Shown: piece after piece, positions 18,601 to 27,655 of the stretch
How the letters are laid out: each line of letters begins with the position of its first letter
How positions within the stretch are numbered: position 1 is the first letter of the stretch
NCBI RefSeq assembly: GCF_001643305.1
Contig: NZ_LSGW01000072.1
Span: 1 to 57,213 of the forward strand
DNA: 57,213 nt
Reading direction: 5' to 3'
From: Aeromonas salmonicida subsp. salmonicida
Lineage (GTDB): Bacteria > Pseudomonadota > Gammaproteobacteria > Enterobacterales > Aeromonadaceae
The notes under the pieces: generated by a model
Told to the model about the DNA's origin: nothing
Seen by the model: the letters and a program-made list of their open reading frames with translations, nothing else
Databases searched by the model: none
Translations under genes and position numbers: made by a program

Positions 18601-19250
18601 CCGCGCATCACGGGGTGATCCGGGTTGAGGGCCCGGGCACGGTGGGCCCGCACCCAGTCGTTGTCGATAAGGGCGCGAATTTCGTCCCGATGCAGGGCCG
18701 TGATCTTGTTTACCTCGTGGGAGGTACGAAAGCCGTCGAAGAAGTGGATAAAGGGCACCCGGCACTGCAGGGTGACGCTGTGGGCGACCAAGGCCAAGTC
18801 CTGCGCCTCCTGCACCGAGCCGGAGGCGAGCATGGCAAAACCAGTGCTGCGCGCCGCCATCACATCCTGATGATCGCCAAAAATCGAGAGCCCCTGCGCC
18901 GCCAGCGAGCGGGCCGCCACATGGAACACTGCCGCGGTCAATTCACCGGCGATCTTGTACATGTTGGGCAGCATCAGCATCAACCCCTGACTGGCGGTGA
19001 AGGTGGTGGCGAGCGCCCCCGCCTGCAGGGCGCCGTGTACAGTACCAGCCGCGCCCCCTTCACTCTGCATCTCAACGACTGTGGGAATGTTGCCCCACAG
19101 GTTGGTCTGCCCCTCGTCCGCCCAGGCGTCGGCCAGCTCGGCCATGGTCGAGGAGGGGGTGATGGGATAGATGGCGCACACTTCGCTCAGCTGATACGCC
19201 ACCCGGGCCGCGGCTTCGTTGCCGTCGACCATGATCAGTTCATGTTTCAT
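15656..19250 (-). pseudogene. nifJ: nifJ (pyruvate:flavodoxin/ferredoxin oxidoreductase), frameshifted and with an internal duplication
   Basis: Family role: CoA-dependent oxidation of pyruvate to acetyl-CoA with electrons to flavodoxin or ferredoxin, under low oxygen. The N-terminal part (19250 to about 18150) has the pyruvate/TPP domain start MVDGNEAAARVAYQLSE and IYPITPSSTMAE. The rest is in the next frame from CRYGLSSKEF (about 18136) to 15656. It carries two 4Fe-4S sets (CIQCGNCVFVCP near 17150, CTGCGQCVQACP near 16970), CAGCGETPY and the TPP motif GGDGWAYDIG. The span is 3595 bases, one more than a multiple of three. Compared with E. coli YdbK, several residues also seem missing at the frame change. 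A 36-bp tandem duplication lies upstream of it. Start: ATGA overlap with the preceding ferredoxin tail, GGAG site. Confidence 0.85.
18557..18628 (-). repeat. 36-bp perfect tandem duplication inside nifJ
   Basis: Copies at 18557-18592 and 18593-18628. It encodes LNPDHPVMRGTA twice in succession. E. coli YdbK has one copy of the equivalent (ALNPEHPVIRGTSANPDTYF). The repeat keeps frame. Confidence 0.93.
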
Positions 19251-19564
19251 TGGGACTCCTCCGGTTGGCGCAGCTCGATGGCGTGACAAGGGCATTGATC
19301 GTGACAGGCACCGCAGCCGGTGCAGCGCGTCGCATCCACTTGATAACCCTTGCCCGGCCCCAGCTTCTCGATGGCCTGCTCGGGACAACTGCCGTAGCAG
19401 CCGTCGCACTCGAAGCAGTTGCCGCAGGAGTAGCAGCGCGCCGCCTCGTAACGGGCGGCCGTCTCATCCAGTCCGCCTATGATCTCGCCAAAATCGTCCC
19501 GCGCCCACGCCGGTTTGACCGGCTGACTGCTGGCCGGGGCGTGGGTCTGGAACCAGAGTTGCAA
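19247..19564 (-). pseudogene. Ferredoxin tail of the GltD-like flavoprotein, cut off by an in-frame TAG
   Basis: 105 codons in the same frame as the upstream flavoprotein, beginning right after its TAG stop; the first codon is TTG with no good ribosome site. It contains a cysteine-rich cluster C44-x2-C47-x2-C50-x2-C53-x2-C56-x3-C60 and a second 4Fe-4S motif C81-x2-C84-x2-C87-x3-C91 followed by P. In related proteins this tail is fused to the flavin/NAD(P) module. It ends in an ATGA overlap with nifJ. Either the tail is lost through a nonsense mutation, or it is made at low level from TTG or by read-through. Confidence 0.7.
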
Positions 19565-20848
19565 CTACTCTGGCCCCACCAGCGGGTAGGAGACCATCTT
19601 CTGGTAGTGGCGACCGCGCAGCCAGGCATCCATATGGCGTGCAGCCTTCTTGCCGTGCCCGGTGGCTATGGTGACGGTGTGCTCGGAGGGCACCATGTCG
19701 CCGCCGGCAAAGAGGCCCGGCACATCCGTCATCAGGTTTTCGCCAACCTGCACCACTCCCTCCTTGTTGACCCGCACGCCGGGGATGCTCTCCAGCACGC
19801 TCAAATCAACTTCCTGACCGAGCGCCAGAATCAGGGAATCCGCTTCAAGGGTTTCAAACTTGCCGGTGGGCACCGGCTTGCCCTCGGCATCCAGCGCCAT
19901 CACCTCCACCTCGATATTGGTGTTGTCGAGCTGGCGAATGCTGCGCAGCCAGTTGATCTTGATCCCCTCCTCCTCGGCCTCGTCGGCTTCAAAGGCGTGA
20001 GCGGGCATATGCTCCCGGTCGCGGCGGTAGATAATCATCGCCTCTTCCACACCGAGGCGACGAGCGGTACGGGCCGCATCCATGGCGGTATTGCCGCCAC
20101 CGTAGATCGCCACCCGCCGTCCCAGTTTGGGGGGCGGCAAGCCCTGCTCTTCGGCCAGACTGGCCTGTTCGAGGAAACTCACTGCATCGAGGATCTTGCC
20201 CGCCTCCCGGGCCGGAATATCGACCCGCTTGGCCAAATGGGCGCCAATGGCCATAAAGACGGCGTCAAAGCCCCCTTCATCGCGCTCACGCAGCACATCC
20301 TCCACCTTGTGGTTGAGGGTCAGCGTCACCCCGGCCGCCACGATACGGGCCACCTCCCGATCCAGCACATCGCGAGGCAGACGGTAAGCGGGAATACCGA
20401 AGCGCAGCATGCCGCCAGCCAGTGGCCCCGCTTCGCGGATCTCCACCTGATGGCCGAGCCGGTTGAGGTGCCAGGCGCAGGAGAGGCCGGAGGGGCCGGC
20501 ACCGATCACCAGCACCTTCTTGCCGCTGGCAGGGGCAGGTGGCGCTGGCTGCCAACCACGGGCCAACGCTTCGTCGCCGAGGAAACGCTCGATGGCGTGG
20601 ATGGAGACGGCGTCGTCCACCTGGGCGTGATTGCAGGCGCTCTCGCAGGGGTGATAGCAGACCCGGCCATGAATGGCGGGCAGGGGATTTTCTTCGATCA
20701 AGGTCTGCCAGGCTGCTTCAAAGCGGCCCGCTTCGGCGAGGGAGAGCCAGGCCTGGATGTTCTCGCCAGCCGGGTAAGGACCGGGCCTGTTCCCGTTTTC
20801 TGGGAGAGATCCGGCTGTGGGGTCATATCCAGTTGTTTGCTCATACAT
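19565..20848 (-). CDS. GltD-like NAD(P)/FAD oxidoreductase, probable electron partner of NifJ
   Basis: 427 residues. N-terminal GltD-type iron-sulfur domain (C64, C68, C72 in CYHPCESAC), FAD-binding GAGPSG (116-121) and NADPH-binding YGGGNTAMD (249-257), then TDVPGLFAGGDMV near the C-terminus. This is the glutamate-synthase small-subunit fold used by many electron-transfer partners. With its downstream ferredoxin tail it would be about 533 residues and could pass electrons between NAD(P)H and the ferredoxin/flavodoxin pool used by NifJ. The frame ends at TAG directly before that tail. Ribosome site AAGAAAG is weak. Confidence 0.82.
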   Translation of the reverse strand: MYEQTTGYDPTAGSLPENGNRPGPYPAGENIQAWLSLAEAGRFEAAWQTLIEENPLPAIHGRVCYHPCESACNHAQVDDAVSIHAIERFLGDEALARGWQPAPPAPASGKKVLVIGAGPSGLSCAWHLNRLGHQVEIREAGPLAGGMLRFGIPAYRLPRDVLDREVARIVAAGVTLTLNHKVEDVLRERDEGGFDAVFMAIGAHLAKRVDIPAREAGKILDAVSFLEQASLAEEQGLPPPKLGRRVAIYGGGNTAMDAARTARRLGVEEAMIIYRRDREHMPAHAFEADEAEEEGIKINWLRSIRQLDNTNIEVEVMALDAEGKPVPTGKFETLEADSLILALGQEVDLSVLESIPGVRVNKEGVVQVGENLMTDVPGLFAGGDMVPSEHTVTIATGHGKKAARHMDAWLRGRHYQKMVSYPLVGPE

Positions 20849-21196
20849 TGCTTTCTTCTTTTTGTGTGACAGGCCCCATCCGATGGCACTTGATACCGTT
20901 TAGCCGAAGCGGACGGTGGCCGGAGAGGGAAGAAGCGAAAGCGTTAGAAACTGGAAGCTGGTTCGATAGTGGACTGATTTTTGTACTGATTGACGGATCA
21001 GGATCAAATAATGTTGCACTTTATGGGGTATGGAGAACAGAACGTGACCCCTGTAACATCTTGTCCGATTGAAGATGTGATTGGGTTGACCATGTCGCAC
21101 CTTCGACAACCGCCGCAGTACACTGCAGGGATAGCTGCCACGACAGTCACAGCGCACTTCCCCTGGTTAACACAGGGCACTTCACAGGATCAGGAC
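20849..21196. other. intergenic region, divergent promoters of the NifJ operon and the MOSC fusion gene
   Basis: About 350 bases. No supported gene; the frame of the MOSC gene is open back to 20990, but those residues do not resemble the family. It contains a 7-bp inverted repeat at 21056-21078. I find no clean FNR box despite the anaerobic role of NifJ. Confidence 0.6.
21056..21078. promoter_or_regulatory. inverted repeat, possible operator
   Basis: ACATCTT-N9-AAGATGT, perfect 7-bp arms, 119 bases before the MOSC gene start. Regulator unknown. Confidence 0.4.
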
Positions 21197-23032
21197 ATGC
21201 CAACACTCGACAGCATTCATCTCTACCCCATCAAATCAACGGCAGGCATGCCACTGACTCGCGCTCTGGTGACCGAAGAGGGATTGCAAGGAGATCGCCG
21301 CTACATGGTGGTCAAACCGGACGGCACCTTTATCACAGCCCGTACCCATCCCCAGCTACAGCAAGTAGTGGCGACCCCCATAGAGGGCGGCTTGCAGTTG
21401 CGCTATCCGAGATTTGAACCGCTCACGCTGCGAGAACAGGATTTTTCCCGCACTCCTCGGACTACCGGCGTCTGGCGCGACAGCTTCACCGCCCTGCATA
21501 CCGATATCAGCGCCGATCTCTGGCTGAGCAAGGTCACGGGTGAGCCGGTCGCCTTGCTCTGGCTCGGCGAGCAATCGGATCGTTTCCGGGAAAAAACCGG
21601 CACACGGGTCAGCTTCGCCGACGGTTATCCGCTGCTGCTCATCAGTCAGGCTTCGCTCGATGATCTCAACCTGCGCTCCGATGCCCTGCACCAGATGAGC
21701 CAGTTTCGTACCAACCTGGTGGCAACCGGTACCCGGCCGTTCGAGGAGGACAGCTGGGTGCGCATCCGCATCGGCGAGGTGGAATTCAGTGTGGCCAAGC
21801 CCTGCAGCCGCTGCATCATGACTACTGTGGAAGCGGGCACGGATCGCTTCAATGCCCTCAAGGAGCCACTGGCCACCCTCACCCGTTACCGGCGTGGCGA
21901 GGATGGGGATGTCTATTTCGGCCAGAATCTGGTGGCACTGAACGAGGGCTGGATTGAGGCGGGCAGCGAGATAGAGGTGCTGGAAACCGCCAGGGCGGTG
22001 GTCTATCCCAATGCGGCGCCGAAGAAGCGGGAGCTGGTCTGCGTCGCCCGCGAGCCGCTGGCACGGGATCTGGAAACCTTCTGGTTCGAAGCCGCCGACG
22101 GCGAGCCGCTGCCCGACTACCTGCCGGGCCAGCACCTGCCCATCAGTCTGGATATCAAGGGCGAGCGGCTGCAACGGCGCTATACCCTGAGCTCCACGCC
22201 GGAGCTGCCGGAGCTGCCGGAGCTGCCGGAGCTGCCGGAGCGCTACAGCATCAGCGTCAAGCGCCTGGGTGAAGGGCGCATCTCCCCCTGGCTGCACCAC
22301 CAGCTGCGGGTGGGGGATACCCTGCTGGCGGCCGCACCGGCTGGCGAGTTTCACCTCGGCACCGAGCGCAGCCTGCTGCTGATCTCGGCCGGCTCGGGCG
22401 TGACTCCCATGCTCTCCATCGCCCGTACCCTGGCCCTGCGCGGCGAGCTCGAGGATGTGCACTTCATGCACCTGTGCCGCAGCGAAGCAGACATACCGGC
22501 CGCCGCCGAGCTACACGCCCTGAGCCGGGCAGGCATGCAACTGACCCTGATCCTGAGCCAGCCGGATGCTCACTGGCAGGGGCTCAAAGGGCGGCTGTGC
22601 GATGATCATCTGGCCCAGGTCAAGGGGTTGACCGGGCGCGAGGTATTTATCTGCGGTCCTCACGGGTTTATGGCCGATGCGGCCGCCAGATTGTGCGCAC
22701 TCGGCGTGGCTGCGGACCGCATCAAGCAGGAGAGCTTTGGCGGCGCCATTCTTTCGGTGGCTCGCCCTCATCAGGCGGTACAACTGCGTATCGGTGAAGA
22801 GACCTTTGACGGCAACAATCAGGGCACCATACTGGATCAGGCCCACAAGCAGGGAGTGGAGCTGCCCTGGAGCTGCCGCGCCGGCATCTGCGGCAGTTGC
22901 AAGCAGACCCTCGTTTCAGGGGAAGTGGATCACCCGGATGCCCCGGCCATCACGGCAGCCGAGCGGGCCGAAGGCAAGATCCTCACCTGCTGCGCCGTGC
23001 CATTGACCGATCTGGTGATCGGGCCGCGATAA
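21197..23032 (+). CDS. MOSC domain / FAD-NAD reductase / 2Fe-2S ferredoxin fusion protein (YcbX-like)
   Basis: 611 residues from MPTLDSIHLYPIKST, the typical start of a MOSC N-terminal barrel. The MOSC domain follows (C203/C206 in KPCSRCIMTT; the cysteine expected to bind molybdenum cofactor). Next is a ferredoxin-reductase module with RRYTLSS (about 327-333) for FAD and GSGVTPMLSIA for pyridine nucleotide, and a plant-type 2Fe-2S domain with C560, C565, C568 and C598. E. coli YcbX has MOSC plus 2Fe-2S and reduces N-hydroxylated compounds; here the reductase is built in, so the protein could be self-sufficient with NAD(P)H. An ELP tripeptide is repeated four times at 336-347. Terminator downstream. 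Confidence 0.85.
   Translation: MPTLDSIHLYPIKSTAGMPLTRALVTEEGLQGDRRYMVVKPDGTFITARTHPQLQQVVATPIEGGLQLRYPRFEPLTLREQDFSRTPRTTGVWRDSFTALHTDISADLWLSKVTGEPVALLWLGEQSDRFREKTGTRVSFADGYPLLLISQASLDDLNLRSDALHQMSQFRTNLVATGTRPFEEDSWVRIRIGEVEFSVAKPCSRCIMTTVEAGTDRFNALKEPLATLTRYRRGEDGDVYFGQNLVALNEGWIEAGSEIEVLETARAVVYPNAAPKKRELVCVAREPLARDLETFWFEAADGEPLPDYLPGQHLPISLDIKGERLQRRYTLSSTPELPELPELPELPERYSISVKRLGEGRISPWLHHQLRVGDTLLAAAPAGEFHLGTERSLLLISAGSGVTPMLSIARTLALRGELEDVHFMHLCRSEADIPAAAELHALSRAGMQLTLILSQPDAHWQGLKGRLCDDHLAQVKGLTGREVFICGPHGFMADAAARLCALGVAADRIKQESFGGAILSVARPHQAVQLRIGEETFDGNNQGTILDQAHKQGVELPWSCRAGICGSCKQTLVSGEVDHPDAPAITAAERAEGKILTCCAVPLTDLVIGPR
22202..22237 (+). repeat. 9-bp tandem repeat, four copies, in the MOSC fusion gene
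   Basis: GAGCTGCCG repeated four times without change, encoding ELPELPELPELP just after the FAD motif RRYTLSSTP. It sits where a short loop is expected. Confidence 0.95.
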
Positions 23033-23038
23033 TAGTGC

Positions 23039-23075
23039 GGGCCGGGAGCATCATGGGTTAAGCGCCTCCCGGCCC
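23039..23075 (+). terminator. intrinsic terminator
   Basis: GGGCCGGGAG / CTCCCGGCCC, 10-bp stem, 17-base loop, followed by TTATTTT; closes the MOSC fusion gene. Confidence 0.85.
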
Positions 23076-23211
23076 TTATTTTCCCCGCTGTTTTTACCCC
23101 CTTCCCTTTTCTCGGCATACCCGAGCCATGCTGCTCCTCCGGCCCCCTATACTCACTGCAGAACAATAAAAACCCTCAGAAGTACCGGCCTTCGCCGTGT
23201 GACAAAGGGGG

Positions 23212-23229
23212 TTATTCTGGTGAGAATAA
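23212..23229. promoter_or_regulatory. inverted repeat before the chemoreceptor gene
   Basis: TTATTCT-GGTG-AGAATAA, perfect 7-bp arms, ending at the AAGGA ribosome site. It could be an operator or a leader hairpin. Confidence 0.45.
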
Positions 23230-23242
23230 GGACGCTCAAACC

Positions 23243-24955
23243 ATGGAACAGAACAGACCTGCCTTTCAACTCAATCTCTTGCTCTCCGTTGTTACCCTGA
23301 TCCTGCTATCGCTGGTATTTTTTGCCTACACCTGGTCAGGGACAAAACTCGAGCAGAGTTATCAACAACGCTACCAATCCTATCTGCTGGCCGATGAGCT
23401 AAGGCAATCCTCCGACGATCTGACCCGGCTCGGTCGCACCTATGTGATCACCAAGGATCCCGCCTATGAGCAGCAGTACATGCGGATCCTGGCCATACGC
23501 AACGGCGAACAGAACAGACCGGAAGGCTACAACCGCATCTATTGGGATTTCGTGGCGGCCAGTGGTCAAAACCCCAGACCCGACACCTCGCTGCGGCGTG
23601 GCCTCATCGACCTGATGAAGGATGCCGGCTTTACCGATGGTGAGCTGGCCAAGCTCAACGAGGCCAAGAACAACTCGGATGCCCTGGTCAGTACCGAAGT
23701 CGCTGCCTTCAAGCTGGTACAACAGCAGGAGGGGGATCTCGCGGTCAACCAGCAAAAAGCCATCGCCATGATGCATGACAAGGCCTATCACCAGAACAAG
23801 GGGCGCATCATGGCCCCCATCGATGACTTCTACGTCATGATGGAGACCCGCACCCAGCAGGCGGTGGACGATGCCACCAGCCAGTCTGCCATGTTGCGCT
23901 ATCTGTTTATCGCCCTGGGCCTGGTATTGATGTTCTTCCTGTGGCGCACCTATCGTGCCCTGCTCGACTTGACCGGTACCTCGGTCAGCCAGCTCAGAAG
24001 CGATCTCAACAGTCTGGCGCAAGGGGATTTCTCCCGTCAGATCCAGGTACCCGTTGGCGCACAAGAGAGCCTGATCGGCCTGCTGGCCACCATGCAGTCA
24101 ACCCTCAAGGGGATCATCGCCCAGGTCTCCCACTCCAGCGAGGAGCTGTCAGGATCGGCCGACAGCATAGCCCAGATAGCGGAGCGGACAGCCCAGTTTG
24201 CTACCTCCCAGCAGACCAGTACCCAGACAATGGCGGCCGCCATCGAGGAGCTGGTAGTGAGCATCAGCCACCTCTCCGACAACGCCACCCATGCCGACGA
24301 ATTGAGCAAGGTGTCGGCCAACACCTTGGAAGAGGGTTCCGGCGTCATCAAGCAGACCCTGGACAGCATAGAGAACATCTCCAGCACAGTGGGAGATGCG
24401 GCCAGCAGCCTCTCCGAGCTCAACAGCCACACCCAGCAGATTTCGGACATCATAGAGGTGATCCGCGGCATCGCCGATCAGACCAACCTGCTGGCCCTCA
24501 ACGCCGCCATAGAGGCAGCGCGGGCGGGAGAACAGGGACGGGGCTTTGCGGTGGTGGCCGACGAGGTGCGCAATCTCGCCAGCCGCTCGGCGGCCTCTAC
24601 CCAGCAGATCACCGGCATGATCAGCAAGATCCAGAGCGGGGCGGATGCCTCCATCCGCAGCATGGAGAATACGGTCAACAACGTCTCTCGCGGCGTGAGT
24701 CTGGCCAACCAGACCGGCGAGGCCATCACCAGCATCAAGAGTCATGCAGCCAACCTGACCGGATTGATGGGGGAGATAAGCCACACACTGCGCGAGCAAT
24801 CCACCGCCGCCAACGAGGTAGTTTCCACCGTCGGCCACATCACCTCCCTCTCCGAACAGTCGGGGGATGCGGCCCGTCACGTATCGCAGGAGGCCGCCAA
24901 ACTCAAACAGCTGTCACGGCTGCTGCGCCAGGAGATGGGTCGCTTCAAATTGTAA
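23243..24955 (+). CDS. Methyl-accepting chemotaxis protein
   Basis: 570 residues: an N-terminal membrane helix (about 10-29), a roughly 180-residue periplasmic helical sensor, a second membrane helix (about 219-235), a HAMP-like linker and the long cytoplasmic signalling coiled coil. The hairpin tip [42 protein letters not shown] is the CheA/CheW contact and is intact. It controls flagellar behaviour through CheA. There is no C-terminal CheR/CheB-binding pentapeptide of the NWETF type. The ligand is not predictable. Single gene with a terminator downstream. Confidence 0.92.
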   Translation: MEQNRPAFQLNLLLSVVTLILLSLVFFAYTWSGTKLEQSYQQRYQSYLLADELRQSSDDLTRLGRTYVITKDPAYEQQYMRILAIRNGEQNRPEGYNRIYWDFVAASGQNPRPDTSLRRGLIDLMKDAGFTDGELAKLNEAKNNSDALVSTEVAAFKLVQQQEGDLAVNQQKAIAMMHDKAYHQNKGRIMAPIDDFYVMMETRTQQAVDDATSQSAMLRYLFIALGLVLMFFLWRTYRALLDLTGTSVSQLRSDLNSLAQGDFSRQIQVPVGAQESLIGLLATMQSTLKGIIAQVSHSSEELSGSADSIAQIAERTAQFATSQQTSTQTMAAAIEELVVSISHLSDNATHADELSKVSANTLEEGSGVIKQTLDSIENISSTVGDAASSLSELNSHTQQISDIIEVIRGIADQTNLLALNAAIEAARAGEQGRGFAVVADEVRNLASRSAASTQQITGMISKIQSGADASIRSMENTVNNVSRGVSLANQTGEAITSIKSHAANLTGLMGEISHTLREQSTAANEVVSTVGHITSLSEQSGDAARHVSQEAAKLKQLSRLLRQEMGRFKL

Positions 24956-24972
24956 GCAGCTCCTGCAAAGCA

Positions 24973-24998
24973 AAACGGCTGCCCAAGGGCAGCCGTTT
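24973..24998. terminator. bidirectional terminator between chemoreceptor and htpX
   Basis: AAACGGCTGCCC / GGGCAGCCGTTT, 12-bp stem with a 2-base loop. Confidence 0.9.
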
Positions 24999-25031
24999 GT
25001 TTGGCAAGGCCTTTTTCAAGACCGGATGGCA

Positions 25032-25904
25032 TCAACCACGCAGGGCGGCGATGCGCTGTTCGATGGGCGGGTGGCTCATGAACAGCTCGCTCATGGAGCG
25101 CTTGCCGTTGATGCCAAACGCCATCATGGAGCCTTCCATCTGTGGCTCGGCACCGCGAGAGAGGCGCTGCAGCGCAGCAATCATCTTGTCACGACCCGCC
25201 AGCTTGGCAGCACCTGCGTCGGCGCGGAACTCACGCTGACGGCTGAACCACATGACGATCATGGAGGCCAGCACACCGAATGCCATCTCCAGCACGAACA
25301 CGGTGATCATGTAGGCAAAACCACCGGAGCTGCTGCTCTCTTCGTCGTTGTTGGAGCTGAAGAAGTTGCTGATGACACCGGCCACGATACGGGCGAAGAA
25401 CATCACGAAGGTGTTTACCACCCCCTGGATCAGGGTCAGAGTCACCATGTCACCGTTGGCCACATGGCTCACTTCGTGAGCCAGCACTGCTTCCGCCTCG
25501 TCGCGGCTCATGCTGTAGAGCAGGCCGGACGAAACAGCGACGAGGGAGTCGTCACGACGGGCACCGGTCGCAAAAGCGTTCATCTCCGGTGAGTCGTAGA
25601 TCCCCACTTCCGGCATCTTGATACCCGCTTCACGGGCCTGACGGGCAACGGTGCTGACCAGCCAGTGCTCTGTCTCGTTACGGGGTTGCTCGATGACCTG
25701 GACGCCATAGCTGCGCTTGGCCATCCACTTGGACATCAGCAAGGAGATAAAGGAACCCCCAAAACCGAACACGGCACAGAACATCAACAGACCGGAAATG
25801 CTGGACTTGTTGATCCCCAGAACCGAGAACAGGATATTGAGTACCACCCCCAGCACCAGCATGACGGCCAGGTTGGTCACCAGGAATAGCATAATTCGCT
25901 TCAT
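25032..25904 (-). CDS. htpX: HtpX, membrane zinc metalloprotease
   Basis: 290 residues from [15 protein letters not shown] (start at 25904, AAGGAGT 6 bases upstream). Two N-terminal membrane helices, then the M48 zinc motif H143-E144-V-S-H147, two further hydrophobic segments (about 150-210) and the third zinc ligand glutamate in [15 protein letters not shown]. HtpX degrades misfolded inner-membrane proteins together with FtsH. A serine/asparagine stretch ([13 protein letters not shown]) between helices is typical of the family. Single gene; E. coli htpX is under Cpx and heat-shock control, but I see no clear Cpx or sigma-32 motif here. Confidence 0.94.
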   Translation of the reverse strand: MKRIMLFLVTNLAVMLVLGVVLNILFSVLGINKSSISGLLMFCAVFGFGGSFISLLMSKWMAKRSYGVQVIEQPRNETEHWLVSTVARQAREAGIKMPEVGIYDSPEMNAFATGARRDDSLVAVSSGLLYSMSRDEAEAVLAHEVSHVANGDMVTLTLIQGVVNTFVMFFARIVAGVISNFFSSNNDEESSSSGGFAYMITVFVLEMAFGVLASMIVMWFSRQREFRADAGAAKLAGRDKMIAALQRLSRGAEPQMEGSMMAFGINGKRSMSELFMSHPPIEQRIAALRG

Positions 25905-26018
25905 ATAGACTCCTTGTGAGATATGGATAGGTGCCTCCCGTTCCGGTTCACAGCCGGTCGGTATCACACCTGTTCCGCATAATAGATAGATTCGATGAAT
26001 GTTCGCTGAATGTCGGGT

Positions 26019-26699
26019 TCAGAGCAGAGGGGATATATCGAGACGCCCGCGCAAATCAGCCTCAAGTGGATTGTTTACAAAGGGTATTTCACCCAAAAAC
26101 GGCGCGGGGAGCAAGCCCCTCAAGGTGTCCAGGTTTTCCTGGTAATGACTCATGGATCCGTACAGCCGATTCATGACCCAGCCTGCTACCGGCAGATTGT
26201 CGTTTCGAATGGCGGCAAAGGTGAGCAGCGCATGGTTGAGACAACCCAGCTTGGCCCCCACCACCATGATCACCGGTATGTTCTCCTGCTTGACCCAATC
26301 CGATAGCAAATGCTTGCGATCCAGCGGCAGAAACCAGCCGCCCGCCCCCTCTACCACGACAAGCTCGGCCCCCGCCTGCTCTATCTGGCGCAGACCGTCG
26401 GACAGTCCCTTCAGGGTAATGGCATCACGGGCCTCGCTGGCAGCGATATGGGGCGCAATGGGCGGTTCAAAGGCATACGGATTGACCATATCGTAAGGCA
26501 GCGACAGGTTGGCCGCCTCTTGCAGCAAGACGGCATCCAGGTTGCGCAACCCATCCGGGGTGCGAGCGCAGCCAGCGGAGATCGGCTTGTAACCGGCGCA
26601 CTGAATGCCATGGGCGACAAACTCCAGCAGCAGGGTGCGGGCGACCAGCGTCTTGCCCACATCGGTATCTGTGCCGGTGATAAAGAAGGATTTAACCAT
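26019..26699 (-). CDS. bioD: Dethiobiotin synthetase
   Basis: 226 residues. The P-loop GTDTDVGKT (residues 9-17) has the BioD-specific form, and VEGAGGWFLPL is the second family mark. It carboxylates and closes 7,8-diaminopelargonic acid to dethiobiotin using ATP and CO2. It lies 143 bases downstream of bioC rather than overlapping it, with its own GGAG ribosome site, so it may be the last gene of the bioBFCD operon or have an extra promoter. The order bioB-bioF-bioC-bioD matches E. coli. Confidence 0.94.
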   Translation of the reverse strand: MVKSFFITGTDTDVGKTLVARTLLLEFVAHGIQCAGYKPISAGCARTPDGLRNLDAVLLQEAANLSLPYDMVNPYAFEPPIAPHIAASEARDAITLKGLSDGLRQIEQAGAELVVVEGAGGWFLPLDRKHLLSDWVKQENIPVIMVVGAKLGCLNHALLTFAAIRNDNLPVAGWVMNRLYGSMSHYQENLDTLRGLLPAPFLGEIPFVNNPLEADLRGRLDISPLL

Positions 26700-26842
26700 G
26701 ATGACTCCTCAACACAAATCAGGCGACAGCCCGCAGTTTATAGGGGCAGATCACCTGCATATCAAGTATCCGGGACAGAAGATGAGTTCAGCCCGACTTG
26801 TTCGCACATCGCATCCCCCGGACAGACCAGGCAAGTGGCGGC

Positions 26843-27655
26843 TTATCGGCGGATCAGGCGCCCCAGGCACACCTGATAGCTGGCGGCCAGCAGGCCATCC
26901 GGCTGACGGTAGGCTTCATAAGCCTCCGTCAGGCGCTGCAAGCGCAGCCGACTGCTCAGACCCGACTGACGCGCATCGTTGAGCTGGCTGGCTCCTATGC
27001 CCTTGAGGTCGCGCAGCAGACCGCTCAACTCGTGATAGGAGAGCGCCCAGGCCAGACTCTCAAGGCAAGGCGCTGTGAAGCCCCCTGCGGCAACGGCATC
27101 TTGCAATTGTGGCAGGCTGAGGAAGCGATTGACATGGGGATGGTCGTCAACCGTGCGCCAGGCCTCACGCAACTGCCAGAGCGAATCGACAAGCAGGGTC
27201 GAGAACAGCAGTTGTCCACCGGGTTTGAGTACTCTGTGGAGTTCGGCAAACGCCTGCGCCGGTCGTTCACACCACTGCAGGGCGAGGCTGGAGAAGACCC
27301 AGTCCAGGCTCCCGTCTGCAAACGGCAGACGCTCGGCATCGCCGCACACAAGTTGCGCACCGCTGCCACGCAGAGCCGCCTGCTGCAACATGCCGGGGGC
27401 AAGATCCAGTCCATGCAACTGGTGGCAACGACTGGCGAGGTGGGGCAGGAAGAATCCGGTACCACAACCCAGATCCAGCCCGGATATGGAAGAGGTCGAC
27501 AAGGAAGCGGGTGTCACTGGCTCCCCAGTCATACGATCCAATAGCGCCAAACCGACTTCCTGCTGAAAACGGGCATGGGCATCGTAGTGACGGGCGGCCG
27601 CCCCGAAACGGCGAGCTAGCTGCGCCTTGTCGACCTGCTGGAAACGCTCATCCAT
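26843..27655 (-). CDS. bioC: Malonyl-ACP O-methyltransferase
   Basis: 270 residues from [17 protein letters not shown] (GGAGGGG 7 bases upstream). SAM-binding motif I is at about 60-68 (LDLGCGTGF), with the later FSSLALQWCERP and LKPGGQLLFSTL characteristic of BioC. It methylates malonyl-ACP to start pimelate synthesis through fatty-acid enzymes. It overlaps bioF by 8 bases. No bioH is visible in the window. Confidence 0.93.
   Translation of the reverse strand: MDERFQQVDKAQLARRFGAAARHYDAHARFQQEVGLALLDRMTGEPVTPASLSTSSISGLDLGCGTGFFLPHLASRCHQLHGLDLAPGMLQQAALRGSGAQLVCGDAERLPFADGSLDWVFSSLALQWCERPAQAFAELHRVLKPGGQLLFSTLLVDSLWQLREAWRTVDDHPHVNRFLSLPQLQDAVAAGGFTAPCLESLAWALSYHELSGLLRDLKGIGASQLNDARQSGLSSRLRLQRLTEAYEAYRQPDGLLAASYQVCLGRLIRR

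Noticed and set aside
19247..19564. Selenocysteine or pyrrolysine read-through at the TAG.
   Set aside because: Selenocysteine uses TGA, and pyrrolysine systems are not expected in this lineage; a nonsense mutation is simpler.
20986..21001. CTGAT-TGACGG-ATCAG inverted repeat and nearby TTGA/TCAA words as an FNR box for the NifJ operon.
   Set aside because: Spacing and core do not match TTGAT-N4-ATCAA; too weak to call.
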